Shown: positions 1 through 11,710 of the stretch, piece by piece
Layout: each line of letters begins with the position of its first letter
Position numbering within the stretch: position 1 is the first letter of the stretch
NCBI GenBank assembly: GCA_006176705.1
Contig: QRFJ01000377.1
Coordinates: forward strand, 310,001-374,000
Source of the DNA: Cocos nucifera
Taxonomy: Eukaryota > Streptophyta > Magnoliopsida > Arecales > Arecaceae
Length of the DNA stretch: 64,000 nt
Direction of reading: 5' to 3'
Position numbers and translations under genes: made by a program
Notes under the pieces: model-generated
The model's input: only the letters and a program-made list of their open reading frames with translations
What the model was told of the DNA's origin: nothing
Databases searched by the model: none

Positions 1-1490
1 AGTTGTTAGATTTAGTTTATTTTTGATATAGATCAATTTTAATCTAATTTTAGATTATATGAGATTAATTTAATTAAAAATATGCAGTTTGATTCGGATA
101 CATGAGTGTAGAAAATATGCCGCATGATTGGATCTGTTTGTATATGAGATATATGATATAGATCTAAAATTATTTTTAGTACTTGCATGTTCTGGATTAA
201 GCGTTTCCTCTTGGCCGTCCATGGTCATAGAAGAAGAGGATTAAAGGCCCTTTTCCCCCGCCATCCGATGGGCATTTCTTATGACTGTGTAGGTGCTGCA
301 GTGTTCGTCCTTAATCCAGAAATCCAAAACTTACTTTCTGTAAAATCCTAGAGTCCTGAAATCCTAGATTTATTGTGATATTTTGTTTATACCTACTTAA
401 TTAAAAATTAGATTAATAAAATGAATTAGGCTCTAAAATCGAGAATTTAAATCAAGACATATTCATAATATTGGGTTTGGGCTTGGGTAGCTCAATTATG
501 TCTAACAGTGTAGATCAAGACTAAATCAAGAGTTGGTTAGATGCGGATCAAAAGTGCTAAATTGTCCGGCCTAATAGGAATTAAGTCTAGGTAAGATCGA
601 GTCAATGATCAAGCAAGACTAATTAGGCTAGAGTTAGAGGTCTGGTATTAGTACAAACCCAATTGGTCTGACTCAACAATTTTCGTGTCTAAGTAAGGTT
701 TTGCACATAACAACGGGACTGAGTTTTTAATTGGACTATACTCGACCTGAATGCATTATTGTACAGTTAATGGCACTATCTCCTTCCATTCGTCTCACTT
801 ACCGGCCATATTATTACTCAGTTTTGATTTATAAGTGGCGTCAATAATCTGAGCTAATCCATACCACTTAGTATCTGAATTGTTATAACTATGAAAGTTA
901 GTTTTAATGAGACTAATCAATTCATCTAAGAAAAGAATGTAAGTCTGAGGTCTTCCACATTGTAGATGTGCGGGCCCTTCCTGAGGTTGATTGTTCTCGT
1001 AGTGGATACAGTGTCAATTGCACCAAGAAGATGCAACCATGTCATATTAGCATTGGATGCTTATGGCTGGAGATAGAGTTGGACTCAATATTGCGGATAC
1101 GGTTGAGAGACTCAATATAGGAACCAGTCTTGTCAAATGTGGGTCTGACTTAACTAAGGAGTGGATCAATATCTGGCATATTGGTGAGATTAATGAATTT
1201 AGAGACCAAGTTTGGGTGCACCACTGATTAGCAGAATTCATTCGAACAAGGTTGATTCATCATTTGCTAACCCATCAACCAATAACTATGTAGGTGGAGG
1301 TGATGTCAGTCAGTTGTGAGACTCGCACCATCCACTAAAAATCTTATTCATGTAGAGATTATTTACGCATCTCTACAGTAGAATCGAGAATGGGGTAATG
1401 TAAAAAATTATAAATGTCGTATTCTATGAATGTGGATCTACTGTACAAGTCAACCAGACGTACTGCACTGCATGACGAACTAATTAATTG
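1..1490 (+). other. Untranslated leader of A0, no gene
   Basis: Non-coding stretch between primer-binding site (outside the window) and gag. It carries the leader blocks seen in every Angela copy here: the block near 205-300 (cctcttggccgtc and aggccctttt), the block near 965-1040 with gcgggccc and accaagaagatgcaacc, and the block ending near 1340 before gag. I see no reading frame with recognisable content. Confidence 0.7.
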
Positions 1491-1499
1491 GCTTCAAGT

Positions 1500-2420
1500 A
1501 TTATAGTGTCGAAATACATGATTGAAATCCTCCCTCCCCGTCAATACTGAACCAGAAGTATTGGATAGTACAACATGCAGATATTACATTGTCAGTCTGA
1601 GAGCTCGAGACCTACATAAGATATCGACTGTCTACAGCAAATATTCGCTCCACCCATATGAGCAGTTGTCAGTAGTCGCACAGCAATATCAGTACCAAAT
1701 AACTTTAGTAAAGTCGTGAATGGTCATAAGCAAGAACATTGGCTGCAATGATATCAAGAACTATTTGGATTGAGAAGTTAACCCGATGTTTAAGGACTCG
1801 GGATCCCTCAGCCAAGCCCGTCATTATGTTGAACAAGAGGTCTTGGACATGGTAGCGATATGATTAATTACACTGTAATTCACATGCTTAGGGCTCGAAA
1901 TTCTGATGAGCAATCCAGTGCCAACATGCTGGAATCGGACGTCAGCTATGGGAAGATTTAAACGGCTCATTTCTACTAGGACGACTTTTTCAAAGAGTCT
2001 CGAAAGACAATACAAAGTCCAAAATGCAACTAAGGTGGAAGGAGGACAGAATTGAGATAGTCAAGGATACTATCTGATAATTGACTCGAGAACGAAGTAT
2101 TGCTATAGAAGCGCATGGCTGAGAAGCAATGTCCTAGATTGACCTTGAACCCAGAACAAGAAGAAGTCCATTCTGGGCAATGCCGTTACTTGATCTAACG
2201 CAATTTATGCAGATTACACATGCTAACTCAGTGGATTCCTTGAGCTCGATCTAATGTTATGCTGATCTATCGCACTTTCATGAGGAGGTTTAGGCCCGTA
2301 TGGACGAACTTCTGTACAAAGCAAGTTCTAGATAGGAAAGAACTAGTCTAATTGGAGGCAAAGTGCCTAAGCAGGGTGTGAGGAAACAACTTGAAGTAAT
2401 CTGTTTAAGGACTAATGAAA
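1500..2420 (+). pseudogene. Broken copia gag of A0
   Basis: Gag would build the virus-like particle. Only patches can be matched: near 1790-1860 and 1885-1950 the DNA follows the gag stretch encoding the LGSMSDELQ segment of the copy at 38214-38414, and near 2150-2240 the stretch before the Lys-rich tail. Frame is lost every few tens of bases and no zinc knuckle can be read. Assignment rests on collinearity with intact relatives; exact ends are uncertain. Confidence 0.5.
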
Positions 2421-2429
2421 GATGTAGTA

Positions 2430-3792
2430 GTGCTGCGCTGCAGAGGAATTATTCTATTTCATTGCTTAGCACATAGAAGCTTGGATCCTACTTACCTGGA
2501 CCATTGTAACATCTTATGAAAGAATAACAAGAAATGGTCTTATTAAGGTCTTATCATTGATGTACTGCTTTCAACTTATTGAGCAAAAATGTGAATGCCA
2601 AACGACCTAGGGATAGTCCAAATGATAAATATCTATGGGCACTGAGATTAGGTTCATATAGAGAAGAAGGATCAACAATTGGAGAAAAATAGGTCTATTA
2701 GCTTTGATTTCGAGTCAGATCCAACTTCGAATCTGTACCTTCAAGGGCAAAAATGACTACAAACTCCATTGTGACATGGAAGAGGGCCACAATCTCCTTG
2801 CCCTAATTACATACTATGTGTGCGGCCCATTTGATTGCTTGGCTAGAGGCAATTTTGTTACTTTCAATCTTTATCGATGATCTGTCTAGGTATGGTATAG
2901 ATGTTATTTGAGACAATAGTCTGAAGCTTTTTGAAAAGTTCAAAAATCAGATCATAAGTAAAAAAATAAAACTGGAAAACCATTAAGGTCTCTCGATCAG
3001 ATCGAGGAGGTGAATACCTTAGCAAACGGGAATTTCTAGACTATCTCTAAGAAAAATGGTCGTAGTCTCTCAAATGGATCCCCAAGAACACTCAACTCAA
3101 CGATTTCATGACGAAAAATCAGACCTCTATTGATATTTCGATCCATGCATGAGCTCACAGGGACTTCCCTTGATTTTCTTGGGACACTCAATTATAACTT
3201 CAATTTATCTACTAATAGGGTTTCCTCTAAAACGTTCCTACACATCCTATGAGATATGCGATCGTAAGAAACCAAGTCTGAGTCATTCTAGAATGGGTTG
3301 TCTCGACTTATTAAAGACAACAAGCGGACAGTTAAGTTTGGTCCTCAGAGTCGATTCATAGGGATATCCTAAAGAGTCATTAGGATACTATTTCTAGATT
3401 CCAGAAGACCACAAGTGATTGTGAGTGACATGCCATCTTTCTTTGAAAAATGAGTTTATTCAAGATAGTCGGTCATTGGAAAGCGATTAAGCTTGATGAG
3501 AAAGTCTACAAGGTACACGAGCTAAGGGACCAATTGAGAACCATATCAAATTGAGCCAATAAGGAACACTACCCTACCTCATAGATCGAAAGAGTTTCCA
3601 TCCCCTGAGAGATACTTAGTATATTTAGAGACGTAGAGAAATGTTGCTTAGGTAATGGTGTCTTGCGTGATGATCCAAAACCTGTCAATGAGGCGAGTAT
3701 CAGATATCGACTCTACAGAAATGGCTAGAGGCAATTAAGTCAGAAATTGCTCTGATGCCACTCAACCAAGTCTTGATCTTGTAGATCTACCA
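2430..3792 (+). pseudogene. Broken copia pol of A0 (GAG-pre-integrase, integrase, RT start)
   Basis: Collinear with 50560-51953. Recognisable words include the segment encoding NVNAKRPRDS near 2590, the integrase segment with the second Asp (DRGGEYLS) near 3000-3025, and the integrase end near 3240-3440. The short open stretch 3149-3361 covers integrase residues around ITSIYLL and SYEI. Most lesions are one- to three-base indels rather than substitutions. The fragment ends a few codons into RT (equivalent of WTLVD) at 3792. Confidence 0.75.
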
Positions 3793-4937
3793 GAAGCGTA
3801 TCTTTCCTCTAAAGTTCCATGAAGGAAGGCCGTCCTCACGTCCATCTATTTCAATTCTATATTATGCTGTGCCACTAGTGATAGCAAAACTTGAATAGAT
3901 GTATGATGCACCACATAAGAGAAAATTTTTGTATAGTCAATCTCTTTCCTTTGTGAGTATCCCTTTGCTACCAGCCTTGCTTTGAATCTGACTCCATCTT
4001 GTTCTGAAGGTGTTTCTTTCTTTGTGAACACCCACTTTGAGCCAATAGGTTGAGCACCCTCTAGAAGATCTACCAACTGCCATGTCTGATTCTTCTTAAG
4101 TGATTTCATCTCCTTCATCATGGCCTACATCCATGAATCATGATCCTCACTCTCCATGGCCTCTGCATAATTCTCTGGATCTTTATTAGTAGTGATGAGT
4201 GAATAGGAGATAACCTCATCAATGCCATATCTGATCGATCTCCTAATAGTATGCTAGGGCTTGTGCAAAGCCACTTCCACTGGCATATCTCTACCTGATG
4301 TCTGTGGCTACTCCTGCATATCTATCTGAACTACCGATCCTCCATGCTGATTTTCAATCTGAGATAATATTTTTCTGCCTAGCTCCACCTCAACATGAAC
4401 ACTTTTGTATGTGGATGTAACCTGCATGCCATCATTCTCTGACTGGCCACCGCTGTTCATCTTTATTTTTTCAGTTTCATCTATCCCAGACCTCCTTAAG
4501 ATGCTCTTCTCATCAAAGATAATGTCCCTGTTGATCACTGACTTCTATGCCTAAGAGTCCCACAGTAGGTATCCCATAACTCCTTGTGGATACCCTATGA
4601 ATGTCATCTTTTGAGATTTTGAATCCAATTTGCTCCTCTCAGTTGCCTCCACATGTGCATAGACTGTGCAACCGAAGACTTTCAGGTAGTCAAGCTCCAT
4701 CTTCTTTCCACTCCAGACCTCTTCTAGAATGCCTCCATTTAGCTTATAATGAGGGGACCTATTCATAAGAAAATAAGAAAAAGTTAGACCATCACCCCAA
4801 AAGGACATTAGGAGTAATGTCTACAGCCTCAAACTCCATATCTTCTCGATCAGTGTCTGGTTCATCCTCTTCATGACACCATTCTGCTAGGGAGTCATCC
4901 TCACCATGTAATGGTGTTTGATGCCATTTTCCTCACA
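3793..4937 (-). pseudogene. Element B: integrase C-terminal half and RT N-terminal part
   Basis: The integrase part (4551-4937) reads NGVMKRMNQTL, where relatives have NGVAER: the third catalytic Glu is replaced by Lys. It continues with KVFGCTVYAHV and the FIGYPQG motif. The linker at 4308-4538 leads to RT at 3793-4121, with QTWQLVDL, GSKWVFTKKE, RLVAKGYSQ and then MDVRTAFLHG, which holds the first RT Asp; a stop interrupts just before it. The YVDD box lies beyond the truncation. The copy is dead. Confidence 0.8.
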
Positions 4938-4942
4938 GTACT
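4938..4942 (+). repeat. Target-site duplication of solo LTR G1, left copy (GTACT)
   Basis: GTACT directly precedes the TGAT end of the LTR; GTACC follows its ATCA end at 6825-6829. One mismatch in five fits an old insertion. Removing the LTR plus one copy rejoins the B integrase frame region. Confidence 0.75.
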
Positions 4943-6824
4943 TGATAAGTGATAAAAATACACTAATAAAAGTATTAAATTATAAAATAAATTAATTTAT
5001 TTTTAAGAAATTAATACTTTTATTAATCTTATATAGGAAAGAAGGCCACCAATATGAAGATCTTATTTTTCTGGATCAGATGAAATAAATTTTAAGCAAA
5101 ACGAACTTCAAACGAGCCCAAAATTGAATTTCAAAAAAAAGAAAAAAAAAGTCGGCCAACCCGGTTCAAACCGGCTCAGAAAAATTGGCTTAGCAGACCA
5201 CCCAGCCCGACCGTGCTTAGGTTGACCACTTGCTGACACCCAGCTTACGCCATGCTGACGTCAGGATTTTTCGCGGTGCATGGTGGACCGCTACAGTAAC
5301 CAGGTGAGGGCATTTTGGTGATTTTATGGGGACAAGTGCACTCCGATTGGCTAAAGAAAGTGGCGGTCCATGCAGCACTAGGCTTGTACATGGTCTACAA
5401 AGGGTATTCTAGAAATTTTGCCTGATCCAATGGATGCTGTTCGCTAGGATTTGATCGAACGGTGAAAATCTGTGCATTGACAAATAGCGGATGCAGCTCC
5501 CAATCGAGATCCAACGGTGGAAATGCATTACCAGCTTTAAACTAAGAATCATAGGCTTTTTTGGGTGCGATCTGATGGCCCAGGTTCGATCTTCAAGGTT
5601 GATCCAATGGTCCAAATGAATTCCAACTTGATTTGGATTTTTAAAATAATTTTTGAGTGGTTTTTGGCCCTTTTGATCGACATCCAATGGTTAGAATTGA
5701 TCTAGAGCTCTTTTTGAGTTATTTTGAGAGTTTTAAACCTGATTTCAATGGGATTTCGACCTAAGATCATTCGGATTAGCCTATTTAAAGGCCTGCTACC
5801 TGTTGTTGCTGAGAAGAAGAGGTGGAGAACAAAAATATAGAGTTGAAAATAAACAAAAAATAAGGAGAAATACAGAGAACAGAGAGAGAGGTGTTTAGGG
5901 AGAGAAGAGAAAGAGTTTTTTTTGGTATTTTTCTTTTCTCTTCTTTTCTTCTTCTGAAGGTCGGTACACAAAGCGACTTTCTTCTTCATCGAGTTTTCCA
6001 AACCAAGAGCAATGAACAACCAATTTTAGTGAATAAATAGTCTAATTTTTTCATGCTTTTTATTTTGTTTACAATTTTTGAACTTGTTATCATGAACTAA
6101 ATTTTTTTTTTACTAAGGCTAAGGTGTAGCCACTCTTTTGATGCAATATTTAGTATGATTTATTTTTAATTTTAAATTTTATTCATGAGGAGTATGTAAA
6201 TCTGATCTTAATGCTTTTAAATTAATGGCCATATTCTAATTGATCTGATGAACATAGATGATACGGATAAAGTACATCTATGTTATTGCTTCTTGATTAT
6301 ATACCTTGTATTATGAATCGAATTAGAATTCATATGCATGCAGAAATTTTAGTGCGCTTTGGATACAGTGTATTTTAATTAGAGGGTTTCACAAAACTTA
6401 ATGCATTAATATTTATTTAAATTACATCTGAACTAAAGGATAATTAATAAATATTGATAGTTTTGCTATGCCTGAATCAAAGGATAGTGAATAAACTAGA
6501 AGACTCCACCATCACATGAAATAAAATTAACCTAATAACCTGAATATTGTATTGACTGAGTTGGTGAACTGATTGCTTTAGTAACCTATTGCTCTTAAGT
6601 TTAAAATTCTAATAATTACACTCTCTCTATTTTCTTATAATTTTTAATTATTTCTTTATTTTATTCTTTATTTTTTTATTCTCATAAATCGATCTTCTAA
6701 ATAAAGTATAGGAAAGAGCTTTTCAATACTTATTTTTCAATCCTCTAGGGACTATACTCTACTCACTTACTTTATTACTTGATCGACTGGTGCACTTGCC
6801 ATAGCTATAGATTAGCATGCATCA
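4943..6824 (+). mobile_element. Solo LTR G1, Ty3/gypsy type, 1.88 kb
   Basis: Starts TGATAAGTG and ends GCATGCATCA, with a 5-bp duplication on both sides and no internal region, so it is a solo LTR left by recombination between two LTRs. A TATA-like tatttaaag lies at 5782-5790, followed by a purine-rich stretch. The 3' part (ctctagggactatactc and tgcacttgcc near 6745-6800) has the style of Ty3/gypsy Tat/Athila LTRs. It is a diverged relative of the LTR at 61799-63490, which shares the TGATAAGT start and AT-rich first 150 bp. Lineage is inferred; boundaries are seen. Confidence 0.8.
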
Positions 6825-6829
6825 GTACC
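6825..6829 (+). repeat. Target-site duplication of solo LTR G1, right copy (GTACC)
   Basis: Pairs with GTACT at 4938-4942; after it the B integrase continues. Confidence 0.7.
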
Positions 6830-7600
6830 TCCTGAACTCCAGGCTAATATACTCTCCTCCATTGTTCGACCTCAGACACTTTACCTATCTCCCTGACTTC
6901 TTCTCTACTTTAGCTCTCCAAGCTCTGAACCAGACAAACACCTCAGATTTTTCTTTGATCAGATAAATCCATATCTTCCTTGAGAAATCATCAATAAAAG
7001 TAATAATGTATTTTGCCCCACCTCTAGCTGATACAGGAGCTGGTCTCCACACATCCGAGTGCACTAAATCCAGCATTCCCTCACTGCACTTGGTACTTCT
7101 GGCAAACTTTATCTTATGCTATTTACCAAAGATGCATGGCTCACAAAGAACTGTGCCCTCCTTCTTCAGGGTTGGGATCATACCTTTTCTACTTAGTTTT
7201 GTGAGCCCACGGTCACTTATATGATTCATCCGATGGTGCCACAGTCGATATAAAATCTGCTCCTCCTGTGCTGCTGCTAGCACCTCTGCACTATCATTTA
7301 CCACTGAGCCTTCCATTCTGTAAAGATTGTTGCTCAGTCTTTTACCTCTCATCACCACCAAAGCTTCCTCAAAAATTTTCAGACATCTACTCCCAGCCTA
7401 GCTACTAAAAGCATAACCCTGCTCCTCCAAGTAGCCCAAAGAAATCAAATTTCTTTTCAACTTCGATACATGTCTGATATTTGATAATGTACGAATGATC
7501 CCATTGTACATCCTCACCCTGATAGAGCCAACTCTAGTTACTTTGCATGGATGATCATCTCAAAGGCTGACACTTCCACCATCGGCCTTCTGATAGGTAG
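6830..7600 (-). pseudogene. Element B: GAG-pre-integrase and integrase N-terminal half
   Basis: The segment 7119-7361 holds the zinc-binding N-terminus of integrase with its four ligands still readable (WHHRMNH, then LCEPC). It is followed at 6885-7076 by the catalytic core start with Asp in LVHSDVW and the FIDDFSRK motif. The stretch upstream (7370-7600) matches GAG-pre-integrase but has stops. Domain order is gag to RT on the minus strand, continuous with 3793-4937 once the solo LTR is removed. Confidence 0.8.
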
Positions 7601-7604
7601 CAAA

Positions 7605-8512
7605 TCACTCCCGATGAGAAGTATAGTGGTGTGAGAATGCTAAATTTAATATCCACATAGTATCGTACTTTGTGGATCCATCTGATACAACTAGCAGATC
7701 TTCTCCACTGCTCATAGATGCTGTATCATCTCCTTTGCTAGCCTTTCCATTTTTTGATCTCAAAAGAAGACAATCTCTCCTCAGATGTCTAGGCTGATGA
7801 CATTTATAATATTTCAATATCATCTTCCTCTGATCACGAGACTTTGACCTATCCTTAAATTTTCCTCTTGTCTTCTCCTTTGATCTTTCCTATCTTTCAT
7901 TCACAGCCAAGATCTTAGACTTAGGATTTTTCTTGTAGATCTTTTTCCTTTGCTCATTTGATCTGACCACACCAACAATCTCTTCATAGTTTAGGATCTC
8001 CTTCCCATAAACTAAAGTTGTTATGAGACCATGATACGAATCTTGGAGAGAACATAATAGTAGCAATGCCCGATCCTCCTCATCGATCTTCACATCCAAA
8101 CTCATCACCTTAGAACACACCTGATTGAACCTTTGGATATGTGCAACTAGATCTCCACCTTCGGGCATCCCCAGACTATACAGCTGTTTCTTCTACCATA
8201 GCTTGTTCATCATGTTCTTCCCTATGTATGTGTTCTCTAGACCTCCCAGAGCCCCTTTACTGTAGTCTCTGTGCAAACCTCAGGCAAAACCTGATTGGCC
8301 AAGTATATCCGGATTATGCTAAAAGCAATTTCCTTTAACTCTTCCGAATCCTCAGCACTAATCTTTTCCAACCTTTCTTTTATCAAGACCTTGTAGATCC
8401 TCTGCTGAAACAATAAGTTCTTTACTCTTTGCTGCCATAGGATAAAATTTTTCTTACTGTCGAACTTCTTGAAATGCACCTTGAATCCACTTGATCCCAT
8501 GACTTCAAACAA
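7605..8512 (-). pseudogene. Element B: gag with damaged zinc knuckle and protease remnant
   Basis: Gag starts at 8512 (SGFKVHFKKFDSKKNFILWQ, a UBN2-type start) and continues in a second frame at 7890-8168. The zinc knuckle at about 7770-7815 reads YYKCHQPRHLRRDC: the first Cys of the usual C-x2-C-x4-H-x4-C is Tyr and the usual Gly is Arg. Just downstream, WILNLAFSHH stands where a protease WILDSGAS would be, so the catalytic Asp is gone. At least one frameshift lies between 8168 and 8237. Confidence 0.8.
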
Positions 8513-8757
8513 GTCAAGAATAGATCCCTAACATCCTTCATGATCACACACCAGTAAAACTATCCTTCATAGAAAATCTAACAAGCCCTAGATCCTCTTT
8601 CCAAACTTCTGTATCATCATTCCTTCATGTAAACAATCTCCACCTCAATCTAGAGACAACCATGAAGCGTAAACTAGAAATTTTTAGGATAAAACCTGAT
8701 GCAACAGATCTTAGATGTAGTAAACCCTAGGTGTCATTCTTCCTTCCATGCAACACC
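8513..8757 (-). other. Short leader of element B
   Basis: About 245 bp between primer-binding site and gag, with no reading frame. Much shorter than the 1.5-1.7 kb leaders of the Angela copies in this window. Confidence 0.6.
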
Positions 8758-8769
8758 GCTCTGATACCA
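8758..8769 (-). other. Primer-binding site of element B (tRNA-iMet)
   Basis: Minus strand reads TGGTATCAGAGC, an exact match to the usual plant copia primer-binding site complementary to the 3' end of initiator tRNA-Met, five bases inside the LTR end. Confidence 0.9.
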
Positions 8770-8774
8770 AATAT

Positions 8775-9358
8775 TGAAAATATACGCTCTTCCTATAGGG
8801 ATTGGCATGGCCACTGATGATTAGCCAAGCAATAAGAAAGTACTTCTTAGAGATTTCTGTGAAAACATGATAAAATAAATCAAGAAAAAGAGAAGAAGAG
8901 ATTTTTGAAAGAAAAGAGCTTTTACTCAGTATATTTCAGCACTCTTACAATCTTGACCTATTTTTAGTATATATACTTTATAAATGGTCAAGCCCAAGCT
9001 CATAGAAAAACTCTCCAAATCGAAACAACCCACATACACAAAATAATAACCCACAAAAACTGAGTCGGCTAACCTGAGACTGGATCGGCTCAGTCAAAGA
9101 CTGAGCCGACCCAGTTGTGTACCATGCCAATAGTCCAAAAATGCTACTTTCTATCTAATTTTTTCTCTGAGAACTAGCTGACCCAGTCCTAGACTGAGCC
9201 AACCCAGTTTCCAACTAAGTTGGCTCAGTCTTAAAGTGAGTCGGCCCAGTTTCTGAACTTTACTATTGAGACTGATTCTTCTTTTGGCTCGCTCCTATCT
9301 TTCCATGACCTATCTTCTCATATTTTCAAGACTTGGGAGTGCCACTTCTAAGCTCACA
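8775..9358 (-). repeat. 5' LTR of element B (584 bp)
   Basis: Minus strand starts TGTGAGC at about 9358 and ends TTTTCA at 8775, next to the primer-binding site. It holds a TATA-like AT stretch (tttataaagtatatata) near 8962-8980 and repeated cagtt/gagtcggc motifs near 9060-9240. The outer boundary is set by where Angela RT sequence resumes at 9359; it may shift by two bases. Confidence 0.7.
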
Positions 9359-9483
9359 TGACATTCCCATGATGACTTCGATAAAAGTTTGATTGTTTAA
9401 AGAGTGCTCCATAAAAGATCTTAGAGAAGCATCATATATTCTAGAAATAAAGGTCTATAGAGATAAATTTAAAAGAATGCTAG
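9359..9483 (+). pseudogene. Fragment of Angela RT/RNase H linker
   Basis: Collinear with 52453-52577: it covers the stretch after YVDD (equivalents of IPM, then KDLGEASFILGIKVYRDR and RMLG) and ends where the LTR of element D begins at 9484. Differences are substitutions, unlike the indel texture of 1-3792. It may therefore be the other side of A0, with about 500 bp lost at element B, or the remnant of a different older copy. Confidence 0.7.
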
Positions 9484-11696
9484 TGTTAAATATGTTCCTT
9501 AGAAGCCAGATTGATCGGTACTTGTAAAATACTTTCCAAAAGTATTTTTATAATTTTAACTTAAAATTAATAAAAAAATTATTTTTTATTACATTATGTA
9601 TTGACAGTGTTTATGATACATCTATTGAGTAAATGGGCATGATAACACATATTCTCAAGAGTTGAGAATTTAGGGCACGTGTTATCATAATAAACTCATA
9701 AACTACTTCCGATCATAGGATCATCATGAAGATGGTGATCGATCTAAAAATTTGATGTACGATCATTTTCTTAGGATAGATGAGTCTTAAGTCTAAGTAT
9801 GGAGATACTGGAATGAGAGTACAGGTACTTATTAAGAATAAGGGCATTGAGCGTGACCACCTCATCGAGCTATCATAAGAGAGTCTATCTTTTCATCAAT
9901 GCATAACTCGATGCTGTAGTTGTGTATCTAGTTCTTTGATCTGAGATGCATCGATAGTTTATCTTAAGTGTATTATAGTTTGACTACACCATAACTCAAT
10001 CTCCTAGCAATTTAGAATTCTAAGGTATATGTTGGCTATAGCATGTTCATTATAGGAACTGAATCGTATCAATAGAAGATCTATCAACCTCAGTAGAGAA
10101 GTAGTCCTACGATGATCATGAGATCGAGTCTTTAAGTCCATAGCCACGGCAGCATAAAAAATAATAGAAAGAAGTTTCTATTAGGATTTCACATCGGACT
10201 CAAATCGAATGATTCATTCATATGATGGGTGTTAGGTTTGATGAGATTACCTTAACCTTGATCCTGTTGGGGCTCATGATAGAACAACCCAATCACATAG
10301 GTAGCTACACTAAGAGGTTCATATTTGGTTTTGATGGATTGCCACCATATACTGCTAGGTGTCATTGGTGGATTTTTGGATCAATTAGTATTATCTTGAT
10401 GATCGATAATCCTACTTGGATAAATCAGAAGAGTGCTGATCCATTGAAAGGTGTTTCAATGATATCGATGATGGAGATTGCGACATCTCCCATTACCATA
10501 TAGAACTGAGTCAACTAGATCACACAAATAAGGGTTTGGATCTGAATGTCATCAATTAGGCTAATCTAGTTTAATTGATTTGGATTAGATCTAATCAAGT
10601 TCAAGAAAATCATGCTAGCACATGATTGGACCTGATTTTCTCCTTCTATCATTTTTTTGGTTTATCTTGATTGAGCCAAATTGGATTTGGCTCATCCAGA
10701 AATCTTGTATGGGTTTATCTAGGCCTGAATGGAGTTTGTCATGATCAGATCAAGGCTTGTCCTGACCAATTTAGGGCTTGTCTTAATCCCATCAGATGGG
10801 AATAGGACAAGACCCCAGGAATTAAAGGAGAGGGGCATGCACCCCCTAGAGAATTTCTAGGGGTGGGCACCCCAGATGGTTTCATGAGGGGAGAGAGGGT
10901 GCATGCCAGTAGGATAAAGCGAAGGTGCCACATTCAAACTCTTTGGAGATAAACCCTTGTACCAAGTCTTCTTCTTATCTTTTATTAGTGTCATTTAATC
11001 TAGTGTTTTGGGTAACAAAACCAGATAAAATTTTGGTGTTTAGCATGGAAATAAGATGGTTGTCCTTTTGCTTTAAGCAAAGTGTTTGCTTAAGGCTCTA
11101 GGACTCCAGGGGTTGCACCTAGTCTATAAATAGATGTGCTGCACCCTTGTTATGGCATCAAAATTAATCCACAACGAAGTCCTACCCTCTCTCCATCTCC
11201 ATGCCCACTTCTTCCTAATCCCTTCCCTCTTCTCCATGCTCGAAAAGGTTGGGCAAAATCAGCTTCAAAGGTTGAAGGCTGCTGCTGCGAAGAACAAGTT
11301 GAGACGACGTTGTTCATGAGACAGATGCACCGGTGTTGAAGACTAGATCTTAGGTGCCAGAAGTTGATATCAGATTTGATATTTGGAGATCAGATCTAGA
11401 AGAAGAGGACCGTCAGATCTGATCTAATTGGACTCTGGTAGAGGCCAGGCGCATGCACGATTAGCATCAGAACCTTGAAGCTTCGTCAGATCATCGCTGC
11501 AGGTAAACCATTTACCTGATTAAGTAACATGTGATGTTACTAATTTTATTTTAATTTTTGTTTTATAATTAGATCAAGCTAATTAGATCAGAGAACTCTT
11601 AGATCTAATTATATTTTAGAAAATAATTTTTAAAATTTTACTTCTGATTTGATCAGTTCAAATACATCCTGCGGCCTAGGAATAGCGATTCCTTCA
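9484..11696 (+). repeat. 5' LTR of Angela-type element D (2.21 kb)
   Basis: Starts TGTTAAATATG and continues with the family's LTR head (cttagaagcc then gtacttgtaaaatac), ends CCTTCA at 11696 right before the primer-binding site. It is collinear with the LTRs at 26722-28990 and 53421-55691 but more diverged. The matching 3' LTR is not in the window, because D is broken at 61799. The polyprotein parts of D lie at 13412-13426, 24380-26307 and 60921-61798. Confidence 0.85.
11125..11132 (+). promoter_or_regulatory. TATA box of the D 5' LTR
   Basis: TATAAATA in the same place as in the other Angela LTRs of the window (47622, 55129, 32857 on minus), about 565 bp before the LTR end. Transcription would start about 30 bp downstream. 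Confidence 0.65.
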
Positions 11697-11698
11697 AT

Positions 11699-11710
11699 TG
11701 GTATCAGATC
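11699..11710 (+). other. Primer-binding site of element D
   Basis: TGGTATCAGATC, one base off the initiator tRNA-Met site, two bases after the LTR end. Confidence 0.85.

Larger units (their letters stand above)
1..3792 (+). mobile_element. Angela-type Ty1/copia fragment A0 (leader, gag, part of pol)
   Basis: This piece enters at the left edge inside the untranslated leader and follows the order leader, gag, GAG-pre-integrase, integrase, start of RT, collinear by eye with the copy at 48226-51950. Long exact words are shared with that copy, yet small insertions and deletions are scattered throughout, so no long reading frame survives. It stops abruptly at 3792, at the point equal to about 51953 just inside RT, and is followed by a different copia family on the other strand. 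Its 5' LTR would lie left of the window. It may be an old copy, or a young copy read with many errors. Confidence 0.8.
3793..9358 (-). mobile_element. Tork-like Ty1/copia element B, truncated in RT
   Basis: Read on the minus strand it runs 5' LTR (9358-8775), primer-binding site (8769-8758), leader, gag, zinc knuckle, protease remnant, GAG-pre-integrase, integrase and the first part of RT, which stops at 3793 shortly after LHGTLEE. The rest of RT, RNase H and the 3' LTR are missing. The integrase is split by a solo LTR at 4943-6824. The gag (UBN2 type) and the integrase wording (VSARGGAKYIITFIDDFSRK) point to the Tork/Tnt1 lineage, distinct from the Angela copies around it. No flanking duplication can be assigned because the 3' end is lost. 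Confidence 0.82.

Noticed and set aside
5702..6019. 105-codon open stretch on minus rich in Phe, Leu and Ser
   Set aside because: It is the complement of a purine-rich stretch just after the TATA-like site of solo LTR G1; low complexity, no domain.
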